DNA from: Parabacteroides hominis
Lineage (GTDB): Bacteria > Bacteroidota > Bacteroidia > Bacteroidales > Tannerellaceae
Direction: 5' to 3'
NCBI RefSeq assembly: GCF_014287585.1
Contig: NZ_JACOOJ010000040.1
Coordinates: 1 to 48,786 of the forward strand
Length of the DNA: 48,786 bases
Position numbers and translations under genes: made by a program
Notes under the pieces: generated by a model
What the model saw: the letters and a program-made list of their open reading frames with translations, nothing else
What the model was told of the DNA's origin: nothing
The model's database searches: none
Shown: positions 47,671 to 48,786 of the stretch, piece by piece
How the letters are laid out: each line of letters begins with the position of its first letter
How positions within the stretch are numbered: position 1 is the stretch's first letter

Positions 47671-48558
47671 TTATTGCCAGGCTTGGCGAGCATAACGGAT
47701 AAAACTTTCTTCCACTCCCCCGTTCTGTCCCTGTGGCTCGGCAAAGGCAAACATCCGCTCGGCATGGAACCCTTCCACATCGATCACCTTCAGCCGTCCG
47801 GACATCAGTTCACGGGTCACGGCACGAATAGAAACAATTCCTAACGCGTCAGAGTTCTCCAAAAACAATTTTATACTCTCGGTACTTCCCATTTGCAACA
47901 ATACGTTCAGTTGTGACAATTTGACTTGATGCTCCGCCAAAGCAGCCTCCACCACGTCGAGAGTCCCCGATCCGTTCTCACGGAGGACAAGCGGCAACGT
48001 ACTTAGCTGCTCGATCGTAATCTCGTCGTAAACAGCCAGTGAACTCCCCGTATGTGTCACGACAACCAGTTCGTCTTTCATAAAGGGGGTATAATGAAGC
48101 GTGCTCTGATGGGCGGTCCCTTCCACCAGTCCGAGAGTGATTTTCCCTTCTCTCAAAGCCTGTTCTATGTCGCGGCTGTTTCCATTCTGCAAAGAGATTT
48201 TAATCTCCGGAAATTTTTTTATAAAAGAGGAAAGAACGGGAGGAAGCACATATTGCGAGATAGTCGTACTGGCTCCCAACCTCAACTCCCCGCTAAAATT
48301 ATCCGTCAGCAGGTTCATCTCGAAATCCATCTGCCGGTAAGCAGAAAGCAACTGTTTCGTATGCGACAGCAACAATTCGCCTGCATGGGTCAGTTCGATA
48401 CGGCTTCCGACCCGGTCGAACAAGGGTGTCTTATACTGCACCTCCAACTCGTGAATATGCTTGCTGATGGCAGGTTGACTGATAAACAACTCTTTTGAAG
48501 CCTTCGTAAAGCTCAAATTCGTGGCCACACTGTGAAATACTTTCAAACGGAAATCCAT
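47671..48558 (-). CDS. LysR-family transcriptional regulator
   Basis: A 295-residue regulator. N-terminal winged helix-turn-helix (FHSVATNLSFTKASKELFIS, QPAISKHIHELE) followed by a two-lobed substrate-binding domain (LRLGASTTISQYVLPPVL, LPLVLRENGSGTLDVVEAAL) of the CysB/CbbR-like type. ATG 48558 is chosen, since the family sequence starts at MDFRLKVFHSVA; the longer frame starts inside the promoter. It probably controls the YeiH gene that follows. Confidence 0.92.
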   Translation of the reverse strand: MDFRLKVFHSVATNLSFTKASKELFISQPAISKHIHELEVQYKTPLFDRVGSRIELTHAGELLLSHTKQLLSAYRQMDFEMNLLTDNFSGELRLGASTTISQYVLPPVLSSFIKKFPEIKISLQNGNSRDIEQALREGKITLGLVEGTAHQSTLHYTPFMKDELVVVTHTGSSLAVYDEITIEQLSTLPLVLRENGSGTLDVVEAALAEHQVKLSQLNVLLQMGSTESIKLFLENSDALGIVSIRAVTRELMSGRLKVIDVEGFHAERMFAFAEPQGQNGGVEESFIRYARQAWQ

Positions 48559-48625
48559 AAATATATTACTTTTTACTTTACCAAACTCATTAACGTATTT
48601 TCTGGCAAATGTTTCATGACGATTA

Positions 48626-48633
48626 CAAAGATA
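48626..48633 (-). promoter_or_regulatory. -7 box for the LysR gene
   Basis: Minus strand TATCTTTG matches TAnnTTTG and is followed by a leader of about 60 nt to ATG 48558. Repeat copy B begins 2 bp upstream of it and would cover the -35 to -60 region. Confidence 0.55.
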
Positions 48634-48635
48634 CA

Positions 48636-48688
48636 AAAATGTCACTACTACCCCATCTAAATCGGATGGGTCTTGTTCACATTTGCTG
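48636..48688 (-). repeat. Promoter-region repeat, copy B
   Basis: Inverted copy of the element at 99-173: its 19 bp block (48636-48654) and 23 bp block (48666-48688) are identical to copy A, separated here by only 11 bp. Inside, CCCATC and GATGGG form a short hairpin. It lies directly upstream of the LysR -7 box, where a repressor or activator could bind. From 48689 to the window end I see no gene. Confidence 0.65.
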
Positions 48689-48786
48689 CCTTATACACAA
48701 ATCATCATTCTTTTGAGAAGTTCTATGCTTGCTCGTCCATAACACATTCTTTTAATCATCTTTAATTTGTTGACAAATCCTTCGGT

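Overview
The window looks like chromosomal DNA from a gut Bacteroidales species, most probably Parabacteroides or a close relative. The grounds are: many starts preceded by the Bacteroidetes -7 box TAnnTTTG, weak or absent Shine-Dalgarno sites, a type III glutamine synthetase (GlnN), lysine/peptidoglycan synthesis through DapL, ECF sigma/FecR pairs with STN and carboxypeptidase-regulatory domains, and secreted glycoside-active enzymes. The genus is inferred from overall gene content, not proven. I found no rRNA, tRNA, CRISPR array, transposase or phage gene.

Layout. (1) 1-256: no gene, but a ~75 bp element (99-173) that recurs inverted at 48636-48688. (2) 257-6037: a KdgF-like cupin divergent from two secreted carbohydrate enzymes, a GH2 beta-galactosidase with a ricin-like lectin domain and a GH78-like six-hairpin hydrolase. 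(3) 6038-6375: tandem GC-rich hairpin repeats and the dapF promoter. (4) 6376-13424: dapF and dapL, then a nitrogen-assimilation block (outer-membrane barrel protein, P-II, AmtB, GlnN) with structured leaders. (5) 13548-16063: a ParE-like toxin-antitoxin pair running straight into nadE. (6) 16199-22183, minus strand: ECF sigma factor, a ~50-residue small protein, rpe, a short ComEC, a DHH phosphoesterase, a DUF4827-like lipoprotein and glmM. (7) 22397-26772, minus strand: an AbiEii-like nucleotidyltransferase toxin with its partner, a FadL-type barrel, and an extremely low-complexity Gly/Tyr/Trp plus Ser/Arg protein. (8) 26773-27222: a 114 bp nested palindrome built of 12-mers at exact 21 bp steps. 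(9) 27223-34502: C69 peptidase, Crp/Fnr regulator and an ECF sigma on minus, diverging from two barrel-less CarboxypepD-regulatory paralogues that flank a sigma/FecR pair on plus. (10) 34995-35856: queD-queE. (11) 35911-43934, minus strand: glpD-glpK-glpF, a PL8 polysaccharide lyase and dihydroorotase, packed with gaps of 7-31 bp. (12) 44094-48558, minus strand: a class A penicillin-binding protein, a YeiH-family transporter and a LysR regulator.

How they fit together. DapF and DapL give meso-diaminopimelate for lysine and peptidoglycan, which the bifunctional PBP polymerises; GlmM supplies glucosamine-1-phosphate. P-II, AmtB and GlnN form an ammonium capture unit. GlpF, GlpK and GlpD bring glycerol in and convert it to dihydroxyacetone phosphate. 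The most unusual parts are the 114 bp dyad, the sigma/anti-sigma locus whose target-like genes lack any TonB-dependent barrel, the PL8 lyase inside the glycerol/pyrimidine gene run, and the low-complexity surface protein paired with a FadL barrel.
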